From positions 1,614,501 to 1,678,500 of the forward strand of contig NZ_CP061035.1 of the NCBI RefSeq assembly GCF_016743815.1: a stretch of 64,000 nt of DNA, read 5' to 3'. Of the stretch, positions 1 to 9,128 are shown in pieces (position 1 is the stretch's first letter; each line of letters opens with the position of its first letter). The notes under the pieces were generated by a model that did no database searches, was not told the origin of the DNA, and saw only the letters and a list, made by a program, of their open reading frames with translations. The stretch is from Sphingomonas aliaeris (lineage in GTDB: Bacteria > Pseudomonadota > Alphaproteobacteria > Sphingomonadales > Sphingomonadaceae). A program made the position numbers and the translations under genes.

Positions 1-41
1 CAATTCGTTACTAAGGCGTATCAGAAGGATCCATTACTCTT

Positions 42-1532
42 CTATAGCGAAAGGCGCCAATCCCAGCCGAGCGGGTCGCCGTCCATCACTTCTACGCCAA
101 GTGTTGCAAGTTCGTCACGAATCGCATCGGACCTGGCGAAGTCCTTCGCCGCACGAGCCTCGCGACGTTCGGCGAGACGGGCTTCGATCTCCGCCTCGTC
201 GATCCCGGCTGATTTGGGGCGAAGGCGGAGATCATGACGTGTCAGTTCTGTTAATCGTAACCCCAGAACAGTGTCCATCATACCGACCGCCTTTAATTTC
301 AAGCCGTCAGGCATTTCGCGGTCACCTAACAGAGCATCTAAAAATGTTAGTGCGCCAACGGTTCCGAGGTCCTTGGACATATAATCATCAAAAAAGAAGA
401 GGCAGTCCTTAGCGTAACTCGGTATTGGAAGAATTTGATCAAGCTGCTGTTGAAACGAGGGCTTTCCACTTAAAAATTCTAGCCATTTATCAAAGTTGTC
501 ATCGGGCTTTAATTTCTCGATCATGCCGATTAAGCGCTTCAGCCTAGTTAAAGCCGTCATCAGGTTTTCAAGCGAAAATTCGAGTTCGCTGCGATAATGC
601 GCGCTGAGGCACATCAGGCGATAGGCGAGCGGGTGGACACCGAGATCGATCAGGCTCTGCAACGTCCTGAAACCGCCGCCCGATTTGCTCATCTTGCCCG
701 AGCGTTCGACCAGAAAATTGTTGTGCATCCAGAAGGTCGCGCCGGTATCCGCACAGCCGCAATGCGCCTGGTTCTGCGCGATCTCGTTCGGGTGGTGGAT
801 CTCGCGATGATCGATGCCACCGGTATGGATGTCGAAATTCGCACCGAGATACTTCTGGCTCATTACCGAGCATTCGAGATGCCAGCCGGGTGCGCCGCGG
901 CCCCAGGGGGAATCCCATTCCATCTGGCGGTTCTCGCCGGGTTCGCTCTTGCGCCAGATCGCGAAATCCTGCGGGTTGCGCTTGCCCGCGACGGGATCGA
1001 TCCGGCCTTCGCGATCATCCTCGCGCGTACCGGCGAGGCGACCGTAATCGGGGACGGTGCCGGTATCGAAATACAGGCCGCTGTCGAGTTCGTAGCAATT
1101 CGCGGCGATCTTCACGCCGAACGCGATCATCTCCTCGATATGATCGGTGGCGAGCGGGAAGCGGCTCGGCTCGCGGATGTTGAGGTCCTTCAGATTCTGT
1201 TTGAAGGCCGTCGTGTAATGCGCGGCGATATCCCAGATGCTCATCGACTGCGCGCGCGCGGCGGCTTCCATCTTGTCGTCGCCCGCATCCGCATCCGACG
1301 TCAGGTGGCCGACATCGGTGATGTTGATGATATGGGTGAGCGGATAGCCCTTCCACGTCAGCACGCGGCTGAGCGTGTCGGTGAAGACATAGGCGCGCAG
1401 ATTGCCGATATGCGCGTAATTGTAGACGGTCGGCCCGCAGGAATAGACTCGCACGTCGGCGGGATCGAGCGGGACGAATGTCTCCAGGCTGCGGCTGAGG
1501 CTGTTATAGAGCGTGAGGGGCGTGGCGGTCAT
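42..1532 (-). CDS. cysS: Cysteinyl-tRNA synthetase
   Basis: Class I aminoacyl-tRNA synthetase that charges tRNA-Cys in the cytoplasm. About 496 residues, normal for the family. The HIGH signature reads HIGN at residues 41-44 and KMSKS lies at 280-284. Likely zinc ligands are C32, C221, H246 and E250. The C-terminus has the usual helical anticodon-binding region ending in DPLGWDWRLSL. I chose the ATG giving MTATPLTLYNS; an ATG four codons upstream (1544) is also possible. Residues about 311-432 are encoded by a stretch near 44% GC while both flanks are strongly GC-rich, so part of the gene may be recombinant. Transcribed away from rpsU. Confidence 0.96.
   Translation of the reverse strand: MTATPLTLYNSLSRSLETFVPLDPADVRVYSCGPTVYNYAHIGNLRAYVFTDTLSRVLTWKGYPLTHIINITDVGHLTSDADAGDDKMEAAARAQSMSIWDIAAHYTTAFKQNLKDLNIREPSRFPLATDHIEEMIAFGVKIAANCYELDSGLYFDTGTVPDYGRLAGTREDDREGRIDPVAGKRNPQDFAIWRKSEPGENRQMEWDSPWGRGAPGWHLECSVMSQKYLGANFDIHTGGIDHREIHHPNEIAQNQAHCGCADTGATFWMHNNFLVERSGKMSKSGGGFRTLQSLIDLGVHPLAYRLMCLSAHYRSELEFSLENLMTALTRLKRLIGMIEKLKPDDNFDKWLEFLSGKPSFQQQLDQILPIPSYAKDCLFFFDDYMSKDLGTVGALTFLDALLGDREMPDGLKLKAVGMMDTVLGLRLTELTRHDLRLRPKSAGIDEAEIEARLAERREARAAKDFARSDAIRDELATLGVEVMDGDPLGWDWRLSL
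237..600. other. Low-GC patch inside cysS
   Basis: A hand count of 241-600 gives about 158 G+C in 360 bases (44%), against roughly 65% in the neighbouring parts of the same gene. The reading frame stays open and the patch encodes the linker and part of the C-terminal helical domain of CysS. Codon use (TTA, AAA, ATA-rich) differs from the rest of the window. Homologous recombination with a lower-GC donor is the simplest reading, but this is inference. Confidence 0.6.
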
Positions 1533-1621
1533 GGCGCACGCCATAGCGGGCTGAGGCGGCGGTGCAAACGCCCGCCGCCCCGGGGCAGGCGGCGTAAGCG
1601 CCGGGCGTGGGGCACTAATGC

Positions 1622-1650
1622 TTGAAACCGCCGACGGTCGCTGCTAGGGC
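1622..1650 (+). promoter_or_regulatory. Candidate promoter for rpsU
   Basis: TTGAAA (1622-1627), a 17-base spacer, then TAGGGC (1645-1650), about 70 bases before the rpsU start. The -35 element is good and the -10 is poor by the E. coli standard. Position and spacing are sensible; experimental proof is absent. Confidence 0.4.
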
Positions 1651-1717
1651 GCACGCCTTCCCGGCGCTGGCATCTGTCTGCGACGATAATAGCTATTGAT
1701 CGGAGCGTCTACACAAC

Positions 1718-1924
1718 ATGCAAATCATCGTTCGCGACAACAACGTCGATCAGGCGCTGCGCGCCCTCAAGAAGAAGCTGCAGCGCGAAGGTGTTTATCG
1801 CGAGATGAAGTTGCGCCGGCATTACGAGAAGCCGTCGGAAAAGCGTGCACGTGAGCGTGCGGCCGCTGTCCGTCGCGCCCGTAAGCTGGAGCGCAAGCGC
1901 CTGGAGCGTGACGGCGCACGGTAA
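1718..1924 (+). CDS. rpsU: 30S ribosomal protein S21
   Basis: Small basic ribosomal protein of the 30S subunit that helps initiation-site recognition. 68 residues. It begins [14 protein letters not shown] and has the conserved central [21 protein letters not shown] region, followed by an Arg/Lys-rich tail containing KPSEKRARE. Full family length. The ATG is preceded by a purine-rich CGGAGCG about 12 bases upstream. It is transcribed divergently from cysS, and an FKBP isomerase follows on the same strand after about 110 bases. Confidence 0.97.
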   Translation: MQIIVRDNNVDQALRALKKKLQREGVYREMKLRRHYEKPSEKRARERAAAVRRARKLERKRLERDGAR

Positions 1925-1939
1925 GCCTATCTCCGGTGG

Positions 1940-1965
1940 TGCGGGTGGCGATCACGCCGCCCGCA
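1940..1965 (+). terminator. Stem-loop after rpsU
   Basis: An 11-base stem (TGCGGGTGGCG / CGCCGCCCGCA, one T-G pair) with an ATCA loop lies just after the rpsU stop. No T-run follows immediately; a T5 comes about 15 bases later. It may be a terminator, an attenuator or a 3'-end stabiliser. Confidence 0.4.
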
Positions 1966-2032
1966 GCGCCGTGTTACCGATTTTTCCCGAATACCGACCG
2001 GCACTATGCCGTCGATGCGAAAGCAGCCCGAC

Positions 2033-2650
2033 ATGTCGACCGTTACCGCAGTTCCGTTGCAGCCGACCAAGCGCGGCGTGATCATGGCCCTGTGGGTGGG
2101 ATTGGTCGCCGTGATCGGTGCCGCGTTCCTGCTCGCCGCCGCGGCTCCCGGCGATCCGGTCGTCGACTTCCTGGCGAAGAACAAGCGCCAGAAGGGCGTG
2201 GTCGAAACGCCATCGGGCCTCCAGTACAAGATCATCGCGCCGGGCGTCGGGCCGAGCCCGACCGATACCGACGTGACGCTCGTCAATTACGAGGGCAAGC
2301 TGCCCGACGGTACGACGTTCGACAAGTCGCAGCAGCCGACGCCGATGCCGGTGACCGGCGTCGTTCCGGGCTTCTCCGAAGCGCTGAAGCTGATGAACAA
2401 GGGTGCGAAGTACCGCTTCTGGATCAAGCCGACGCTGGGATACGGCGCGCCGCGCCCCGAGGGTGCGCCGCCGATGGATCCGCAGATGGAGAAGCTGGCC
2501 AAGAACGTACTGACGTTCGACGTCGAGCTGGTCGAATTCCTGCCGGTCGAAACCGTTCGTCGCATGCAGATGCAGCAGCAGATGATGCAGCAGCAGGGCG
2601 GCGCTCCGGGCGGGATGCCGGGCGCGGCAACTCCGGCTCCGGGACAGTAA
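2033..2650 (+). CDS. FKBP-type peptidyl-prolyl cis-trans isomerase
   Basis: Membrane-anchored prolyl isomerase assisting folding of envelope proteins. About 205 residues. An N-terminal hydrophobic segment (ALWVGLVAVIGAAFLLAAAA, about residues 18-37) acts as a membrane anchor or uncleaved signal. The FKBP domain follows at about 60-170, with VNYEGKLPDGTTFDKS and the substrate-pocket stretch VVPGFSEALKLMNKGAKYRF. The tail is rich in Gln, Met, Gly and Pro. I chose the start giving MSTVTAVPLQP; an in-frame ATG at 2006 would add nine residues. A hairpin with a T-run follows the stop. Confidence 0.92.
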   Translation: MSTVTAVPLQPTKRGVIMALWVGLVAVIGAAFLLAAAAPGDPVVDFLAKNKRQKGVVETPSGLQYKIIAPGVGPSPTDTDVTLVNYEGKLPDGTTFDKSQQPTPMPVTGVVPGFSEALKLMNKGAKYRFWIKPTLGYGAPRPEGAPPMDPQMEKLAKNVLTFDVELVEFLPVETVRRMQMQQQMMQQQGGAPGGMPGAATPAPGQ

Positions 2651-2651
2651 G

Positions 2652-2676
2652 ACGACTGGCTCTGGCTGGTCGTTTT
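2652..2676 (+). terminator. Rho-independent terminator of the FKBP gene
   Basis: ACGACT (2652-2657) pairs with GGTCGT (2668-2673), with one T-G pair, and the stem runs directly into TTTT. It begins at the stop codon of the FKBP gene. Confidence 0.5.
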
Positions 2677-2990
2677 GACCGGACATAGCCTTTGACCGCG
2701 GCTGGATCGGCTACAGTCCGGTCCGGTCACGATGTGGCGCCGCTGTCCTACATGGCCCGGGCCGGGTAGGCTTATCAGCGCTATTTCACATCGCTGGAAC
2801 ACCTGCCCATACTCATCACGGTAAGACGCAGATAGTGTGACCCTAGTGTGACCTTAGTAAACGCTTTTGGCTTGCCGAAGGCTAACGGCCGACCTCGCCT
2901 GGTGTCGATCTGCTCCGCTGTTCAGCATTGGACCGCTATTCAGTGCAGAGGGAATTCCAGCGTCAGGGTCTGGTTGATCGATACCGCAGA
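2677..2990. other. Intergenic region with an 11-bp tandem repeat
   Basis: About 310 bases without a convincing gene. The only clear structure is a tandem pair of TAGTGTGACCC / TAGTGTGACCT at 2833-2854 followed by TAG, a one-helical-turn period that could be a protein-binding site. A related GTGTGACC pair is found near 63421 on the opposite strand. No tRNA or promoter is obvious. Confidence 0.35.
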
Positions 2991-3388
2991 TCATTGATTC
3001 GTGAGTGTTTCTAAACGCTTACGGATCTTATCGATGTCGAATTCTGAAACTGGTAACGCGGTGTGCCGTCGCGCTTCGCACGCGTGTTCGTAGGTCGCGA
3101 TCAGATCGGCGGCCGGGACCTGCCCGCCCCACATCTCTGCCTGGAATGTCTCGACGAGACGCTCGATCGCTTCCTCGCTATCCGCACCAATGGCGGCGCG
3201 CTCGTCCTTTCCTTGCCGGCGAGCGACAGGAAGCCGCTATGGTGCAGCACGCTCTCGACGGCATAGTGCACCATGTCGTGCGGGATGATGCCCTGCTTCG
3301 GGCACGCGATCGATTCGGTGGTGCCGTCGTCGCGTTCGATGACGAGCGCGTCGTATTTGCCGTCGCGCTTGGTGAATTGAAGTTTTAT
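2991..3388 (-). pseudogene. Conserved small hypothetical gene, frame broken
   Basis: Restoring one frame gives a coherent acidic protein of about 130 residues, beginning IKLQFTKRDGKYDALVIERD and ending SEFDIDKIRKRLETLTNQ. Two defects are visible. The expected initiator is ATA, with a well-placed AGGA eight bases upstream. A tandem duplication of AAGGA (TCCTT TCCTT on the plus strand, 3205-3214) then shifts the frame after residue about 60, turning GKDERAAIGADSEEA into a missense tail. Removing five bases makes the length exactly divisible by three. I do not recognise a function. It lies just downstream of the broken autotransporter gene on the same strand. Confidence 0.7.
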
Positions 3389-3429
3389 CCGCCGTTTCCT
3401 GACAAATGCTGTCCGCCCGCCAGCCGGCA

Positions 3430-5792
3430 TCAGAAGCCGAGGGCAAAACGGATGGCGCCGCCGCGATCGGCGGGAAGAGCGGCGTAATTGCCGGGCTGCC
3501 GACGCCAGAACAGGTTGGTCTGCAGCACGCCGCCGCCCAGCCCGATGCTGTAGCGCGCCTCGATGTCGACTTCCCGGCCATCGGGCGCCAGGTTGAAGCG
3601 CTGCGTCAGCCACGCATCGGGTGCGCCGGTCGCATAGTCGTAATTGACCGGCAGGCGCAGGTCGATCCCGCCGCTGGCGACCCGAAGCGGTTGGGCAAGA
3701 CGCAGCCCGAAGCTGTCGTCGCGGGCGAACAGGCCGTCACGGCCGAGATCGGCAGCGAAGGCCATCGTGCGGATCAGTCCCGAACCTGACAGCCCCCCGC
3801 GGACGTCGGCCATCGTCCATCCCTGACGCGTCGATCCGCCGAGATACCAGCCACCGCCGGCATCGAGCCGGGCGACCGCATCGACGAACCAGCTTGTGGC
3901 ACGGCTCGCACCGAACGCATTGCCGAAATGCGCACCGAGAACGCTGTCGCCTTCACCGAGTCGAGAGAAGGATATGGCGGAAACGAGCGCGCCGTCCTGC
4001 CGATCGACCGTCAGCGAACTACGGTCATAGGCCGAGCGCAGGTATGCCGGACGAGCGCCGGGCAGGGGCCCGGTTTCGGCGAAATTCACGACCGTTCCGC
4101 TTTCCATCGCGGCGGTGACGCCCCACGAGCCAAGGCGGTTGCGCAACGCCGCGGAACCCTTGATCCGGCCGTCGAAACCCTGTTCGGACAACGGCTCGCG
4201 GGCGACCAGGAATGCTGGTTCGCGGCGGCCGGCCAGACGTGCGGACAGCGTGCCGCCGCCCTGTGCGAAACCCATCGCGAATTGCGCGTCGGCGCCGAGG
4301 CGCTGGGTGACCAGCCCGGCGACTGGCCGCGCTCGCACGCCGTCCTGACCGGGAAGGAGCGTCCGGTCGTCGGATCGGAACGCGCCGGATCGGGCGGCGA
4401 GCGTTACCTCCACTGCCATGTCCTTCGTCGCCGTCGCGATGTTGCGCGTGGTGGATTGCAGCGAGTTGACGAAGCCGCGCGAGAGTCCGGTGCGGTTGAC
4501 CGTGCGGGCCAGATCGATCGCGAAGGCGCGATCGTATCGATCGAGGATCACCGCACCCAGTACGCCCTGCTTCGCGTCCCCCATTGGCGCGGAAAGCGTC
4601 GCGTTCGCGTCGAGCGAGATGGGCATGGCAGCACCCGCCACGGATGCGGTCCCGATCGGCTGGAACGCTCGCGTGAGGTCCAGTATGCCGCCGCCATAGG
4701 TCACATCCACTCCGGTCGTTCCGGCGTCGCGCGCGGACGAGAAGAGGATGCTGACGATCTGGCTTCCGCTGAGGTTCGGGAAGGCCTGGGCCAGCAAGGC
4801 GACCGCTCCGGAAATCTGTGGTGCGGCAAAGGATGTTCCGGACCACAGGCAGATGCTGCTGTTCTCGCAGGGTGCGCGAACCTGTTCGCCGACTGCCGTC
4901 AGGTAATGGCTGGCAGTGTTGCCGGCGCGGTTGCTGAAGGCGGAGATGGTTCCGTTGGTGTTGACGGCCCCTGCGACGATGACGAGGCCGCGCGCGGCGC
5001 TGTTATTGGCTATCTGGGCGAAGGCATCCGGATTCACCGCGCCGGCCGGATCGGTGTCGAATTCGTTGCCGGCGGAAATGACGACGATGATCCCCGCCGC
5101 CGTCGCGCGATTGATTGCCGCGAGAAGGGTGGCGTTCGCGCCCGAACCGCCCAGCGACATATTGATGACGCGCGCCTTGCTGGTGACGGCAAGGTCCACG
5201 CCGCGGGCTATGGCATTGTCGGTGAACGAGCAGTCCGCTTCGGAACCTCCGGTCGCGCAGGTGCCCGGCGTGTCGGCGCGCAGGACGAGCAGCGACGCGT
5301 CGAAGGCTACGCCATGGGCGCCGGTGCCGTTCCGTCGGCCGGCCAGCGTGAAAGCGACGGCCGTGCCGTGCCCGTCATCGTCGTCCGTGCCGGTGCCGCC
5401 CGCGACATTGGCGGACGCGCTGGAAATGCGGCCGGGAAATTCCTCGCTGCCGGTGTCCAAACCCGTATCGATCACGCCGACGGTGATCCCGGCGCCCGTC
5501 GCGTTCCGTTGATAGGCCGCGAGGGCATTCATCGACACCGCGCCAACCGTGGCGCGATATTCGGACGTGTCGTAATTGATCGTGGTCGGCGACGGCGATG
5601 GGGCGGGGCTGGGTGCGGGATTGGGCACCGGTGTCGCCGGGGGGCGGCGATCAGAGTCGGCGTACTGTTGACGCCGCCGCCTCCCCCGCCGCCACATGCG
5701 GCAAGTGCGAGACACAGCACGAGCGCGCAAGGGGGTAGCGCGACGTTCAGGGAAGCCGGTCGAGTGTCAGCATTGCCGTGCGCAGCGTTCAT
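3430..5792 (-). pseudogene. Subtilisin-family (S8) autotransporter protease, frameshifted at the lipobox linker
   Basis: Surface-bound or secreted serine protease. The catalytic domain has the triad Asp (GVIDTGLD), His (DDDGHGTAV) and Ser (LWSGTSFAAPQ), at about residues 109, 142 and 320 of the restored 787-residue protein, with the oxyanion Asn in SAGNE. The C-terminal ~270 residues look like an autotransporter beta-barrel ending in Phe. The start at 5792 encodes a lipoprotein-type signal (LVLCLALAAC then a Gly run), but the frame changes inside a run of six C (plus strand G, 5639-5644). Seven C would give a continuous IAAPPATPVPNPAP linker. As it stands only a signal-less product is open. 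It could be a sequencing error, decay or phase variation. It lies about 105 bases after wecC. Confidence 0.85.
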
Positions 5793-5897
5793 GATGTCGG
5801 ACCCGCCCCCTGGAAAATGGCCAAACCCCCGTTGGGCCAGATGTCGTCGTCGTTCTTATCTTTGGTACGGCTATGATCCCATAGCGCAATGTAGCAC

Positions 5898-7202
5898 TCA
5901 GACGACGAGCCGTAGCGGTTCCGGTCGGACCACTGACCGTGGTTGATCCGGCCAGATGCCACGCGTGTCGTAGACGAGTTTGTCCGCACGTTCGTCGACC
6001 GGAACCGATTTGAACACGTCGTGATCGACCAGCACGATCATGATGCCGCAGCTTTCGATCGCGGTATCGATATCGGTCAGTTTCGCTCCGGTACCGTCGA
6101 ATTCGCTCGGCAACGCCGCCGCATACGGTTCGACGACATGGATACGATCACCGAATCGGCGCGCGAGTTCGGTCGCGACCTTCAGCGCGGGGCTTTCCCG
6201 GAAATCGTCGATGTTCGCCTTGAACGCGAGGCCGAGGCAGGCGACCGGCAGGTTCGGATTGGCCGCGATGAGGTCCGCGGCGCGATCTACGGTATAATCG
6301 CACTTCGCGTCGTTCACTTCCCGCGCGGTGCGGATCAGTGGCGTGTTGTCGCGATCGGCATGGACCAGGAACCACGGATCGACCGCGATGCAATGCCCGC
6401 CGACGCCGGGGCCGGGCGACAGGATGTTGACGCGCGGGTGGCGATTGGCGAGACGGATCACATCCCAGACATCGACGTCCATCGTATCGGCGACGCGGCT
6501 GAGTTCGTTGGCGAAGGCGATGTTGACGTCGCGAAAGGCGTTCTCGGTCAGCTTGGTCATTTCCGCCGCTCGCGACGTGGTGGTGACGCAGGCACCGCGC
6601 ACGAAGCGACGGTAGAAGCCGAGCGCCTTGCGGGCGCAGCGCGGTGTGATGCCGCCGATGACGCGATCATTGTCGATCAGTTCGACGAGGATCCGCCCCG
6701 GCAGGACGCGCTCGGGGCAATAGGCGATCGCGATGTCGGGGATCTCGGTGGTGCGACCGGGGACCTTCAAGTCGGGGCGAAGCTCGGCGAGCAGATCGCG
6801 GACCTTTTCGGTCGTACCGACGGGCGAGGTGGATTCCAGAATGACGACGTCGCCGGCCTTGAGCACGGTGGCGATCGTCGTTGCCGCGCGCAGGACATAG
6901 CCGATGTTCGGCGCGTGATCGTCGGCGAAGGGCGTGGGCACGGCGATGACGAACACATCGGCGGGTGCGATCTGCATCGACGCGCGCAGATTGCCGCGTG
7001 CGACAACGCCGGAGACGAGGCCATCCAGATCGACTTCCTCGATATGGACCTTGCCGGAATTGACCGTGTCCACCACGGACTGGGTGACGTCGATGCCGAG
7101 CACCTGCGCGCCGGTGCGGGCGATGACGGCGGCGGTGGGCAGGCCGATATAGCCAAGGCCCACGACCACGACGTTCAGTTCAGCATCCGAAACCATCGGC
7201 AA
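5898..7202 (-). CDS. wecC: UDP-N-acetyl-D-mannosamine dehydrogenase
   Basis: Oxidises UDP-ManNAc to UDP-ManNAcA with two NAD+, supplying an acidic sugar for surface polysaccharide. 434 residues. The N-terminal Rossmann motif is VVGLGYIGLPTA; the central domain has TKLTENAFRDVNIAFANEL; the catalytic Cys lies in GPGVGGHCIAVDPWF. The C-terminal UDP-binding domain starts near LGLAFKANIDDFRESPA. Its first 23 bases overlap the end of wecB, so the two genes are almost certainly co-translated. No glycosyltransferases or flippase genes are nearby, so the polymer using the sugar is unknown. Confidence 0.93.
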   Translation of the reverse strand: MPMVSDAELNVVVVGLGYIGLPTAAVIARTGAQVLGIDVTQSVVDTVNSGKVHIEEVDLDGLVSGVVARGNLRASMQIAPADVFVIAVPTPFADDHAPNIGYVLRAATTIATVLKAGDVVILESTSPVGTTEKVRDLLAELRPDLKVPGRTTEIPDIAIAYCPERVLPGRILVELIDNDRVIGGITPRCARKALGFYRRFVRGACVTTTSRAAEMTKLTENAFRDVNIAFANELSRVADTMDVDVWDVIRLANRHPRVNILSPGPGVGGHCIAVDPWFLVHADRDNTPLIRTAREVNDAKCDYTVDRAADLIAANPNLPVACLGLAFKANIDDFRESPALKVATELARRFGDRIHVVEPYAAALPSEFDGTGAKLTDIDTAIESCGIMIVLVDHDVFKSVPVDERADKLVYDTRGIWPDQPRSVVRPEPLRLVV

Positions 7203-8319
7203 TCACCCCTGCAATTCTTGCGGACGCATGGCCGTCGCCGAACGGATTGTGGGCGCGGGCCATGGCCGAATAGGCATCCGTATCGTCCAGGAGAGTTGAA
7301 ATTTCGGTAACGATGCGGGCGGAATCGGTACCGATCAGCTTCGCGGTGCCCGCGGTCACGCCTTCCGGCCTTTCCGTCGTCTCACGCATGACGAGAACCG
7401 GCTTGCCGAGCGCGGGTGCTTCCTCCTGCACGCCGCCGGAATCGGTCAATGCGATGTGGCACAGGCCGAGCGCGCGGACGAAATGCGGGTAATCGAGCGG
7501 ATCGACGCGGGCGACGTTGGGGCGGTCGCCGAGCATTTCGTCCATTACGGACACCACATTGGGGTTGGGATGGACGGGGAACAGGATCGCGGTATCGGGG
7601 CGATCGGCGATCTGCTGGATCGCGCGAGCGATATTGGCCATGCCGTCGCCGAAATTTTCACGCCGATGCGTGGTTACGAGGATGATGCTTTTGTCGGCGA
7701 AGCGCGCCGCGATATCGTCCAGGCCTGCGGCAAGTGTCGGATCGGCGGCGAGCTTGGCCTGGGTCGCGTACAATGCGTCGATCACCGTGTTTCCCGTGAC
7801 GTGGATAGTCGACGGATCGATATTCTCGCGCTTCAGGGCATCCGCGGAGGTTTCGGTCGGGGCGAAATGCTGGTCCGCAATCGGCGCGACGATGCGGCGG
7901 TTCACTTCCTCCGGCCAGGGCTGGTATATGTTGCCGGACCGAAGCCCCGCCTCGACATGGCTGACCGGGATCTTGCGGTAATAGGCCGTCAGTGCGCCGA
8001 CCATAGCGGTCGCCGTGTCGCCCTGCACGATGACGCGATCCGGCTTTTCCCTGTCCATCACCTCGCCAAGTGCCGTCAGGAGTCGGGCGGTGAGGCGGTC
8101 GAGGCTCTGGCCCGGCTCCATGATGTCGAGATCCACGTCGGGCGTCAGGCCGGCGATGGACAGCACCTGATCGAGCAACCCGCGATGCTGAGCGGTGACG
8201 CAGGTGCGCACGTCGAGGCCGGGCGTTGCCTTCAGCGCAGCGACGACGGGGAAAAGCTTGATCGCTTCCGGACGGGTGCCGAAGACGACGAGGATTTTGC
8301 GGGGTGCGGGGGCGGTCAT
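7180..8319 (-). CDS. wecB: UDP-N-acetylglucosamine 2-epimerase (non-hydrolysing)
   Basis: Interconverts UDP-GlcNAc and UDP-ManNAc, the substrate of the next gene. 379 residues, typical length. Visible signatures are VVFGTRPEAIKLFPV at the N-terminus, VQGDTATAMVGAL, HVEAGLRSGNIYQPWPEE, TTHRRENFG, and the UDP-binding DSGGVQEEAPALGKPVLV followed by RETTERPEG. It overlaps wecC by 23 bases and lies 62 bases after the MoeB-like gene on the same strand. Confidence 0.95.
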   Translation of the reverse strand: MTAPAPRKILVVFGTRPEAIKLFPVVAALKATPGLDVRTCVTAQHRGLLDQVLSIAGLTPDVDLDIMEPGQSLDRLTARLLTALGEVMDREKPDRVIVQGDTATAMVGALTAYYRKIPVSHVEAGLRSGNIYQPWPEEVNRRIVAPIADQHFAPTETSADALKRENIDPSTIHVTGNTVIDALYATQAKLAADPTLAAGLDDIAARFADKSIILVTTHRRENFGDGMANIARAIQQIADRPDTAILFPVHPNPNVVSVMDEMLGDRPNVARVDPLDYPHFVRALGLCHIALTDSGGVQEEAPALGKPVLVMRETTERPEGVTAGTAKLIGTDSARIVTEISTLLDDTDAYSAMARAHNPFGDGHASARIAGVIADGFGC

Positions 8320-8381
8320 GCCGTACTGGGTAACGGCAATGGTTTAAGGCGGGGCTAACCGCGTCGTATTTCAGAAAGCGT

Positions 8382-9128
8382 TTATCGGCACGAGCAGCCG
8401 GGGTCCTTGGGCAAGGTAATCGTGCGGAAGCGGAAGGCGAGGGCGTCGATGAGCAGCAGCTTGCCGGCGACGTCGTCCCCGAAGCCGGTGATCGCGCGGA
8501 TCGTTTCCAGCGCGGCGAGGCTGCCGAGCACGCCGGTCATCGCGCCGAGTACGCCCTGATCCGCGCAGCTTGCATCGGCACGGTCGGGATCGTTGCCGAC
8601 AAAGCAACGGTAGCAGGGTTTGTCCTTTTCCCAGCCGCGAAATGTGGCGAGCTGGCCTTCGAACTGTCCGACCGCGGCGGAGACCAAAGGGATTCGCCCG
8701 GCGTGCGCGGCGTCCGCGACCGCGAGCCGGGTGGCGAAGTTATCACAGCCGTCGAGCACGACGTCGGCCCCGGCGATCAGATCGGCGGCATTGGTCGCGT
8801 CGATGCGGACGGCATTCATCTCGACATCGACATTGGGGTTGAGCCGGCTGACGGCGATCGCGGCGGCGGCGACCTTGCGCTGGCCGAGATCGTCCGTGCC
8901 GAAGATCGTCTGGCGCTGGAGATTGGAGAGATCGACCACATCGTCGTCGATCAGCACGAGACGGCCGACTCCCGCGGCGGCAAGATACTGGATCGCCGGG
9001 CTGCCGATGCCGCCGGCTCCGATCACCACCACCCGCGCGGCCTTCAGGCGCGTCTGTCCGCTGCCGCCGATATCCTGCAACACGATGTGACGCGCATAGC
9101 GCTCGAGTTCTGTGCTGGAGAGGATCAT
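8382..9128 (-). CDS. HesA/MoeB/ThiF-family adenylyltransferase
   Basis: Activates the C-terminal Gly-Gly of a ubiquitin-like sulfur carrier (MoaD or ThiS) by adenylation. About 248 residues. The ATP-binding loop reads VVIGAGGIGSPAIQYLA, followed by DDDVVDLSNLQRQ. Zinc Cys pairs are KPCYRCF and the terminal GCSC, and a possible catalytic Cys lies in ASCADQGVLG. It lacks a C-terminal rhodanese domain. The start ATG overlaps the stop of the upstream gene (ATGA). I cannot decide between MoeB and ThiF from sequence alone; moaC and moeA are elsewhere in the window. Confidence 0.9.
   Translation of the reverse strand: MILSSTELERYARHIVLQDIGGSGQTRLKAARVVVIGAGGIGSPAIQYLAAAGVGRLVLIDDDVVDLSNLQRQTIFGTDDLGQRKVAAAAIAVSRLNPNVDVEMNAVRIDATNAADLIAGADVVLDGCDNFATRLAVADAAHAGRIPLVSAAVGQFEGQLATFRGWEKDKPCYRCFVGNDPDRADASCADQGVLGAMTGVLGSLAALETIRAITGFGDDVAGKLLLIDALAFRFRTITLPKDPGCSCR

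Noticed and set aside
3928..5946. Long plus-strand open frame of 672 codons opposite the autotransporter gene
   Set aside because: It is antisense to a clear S8 protease-autotransporter, Arg/Gly/Ala-rich without domains; a high-GC shadow frame.
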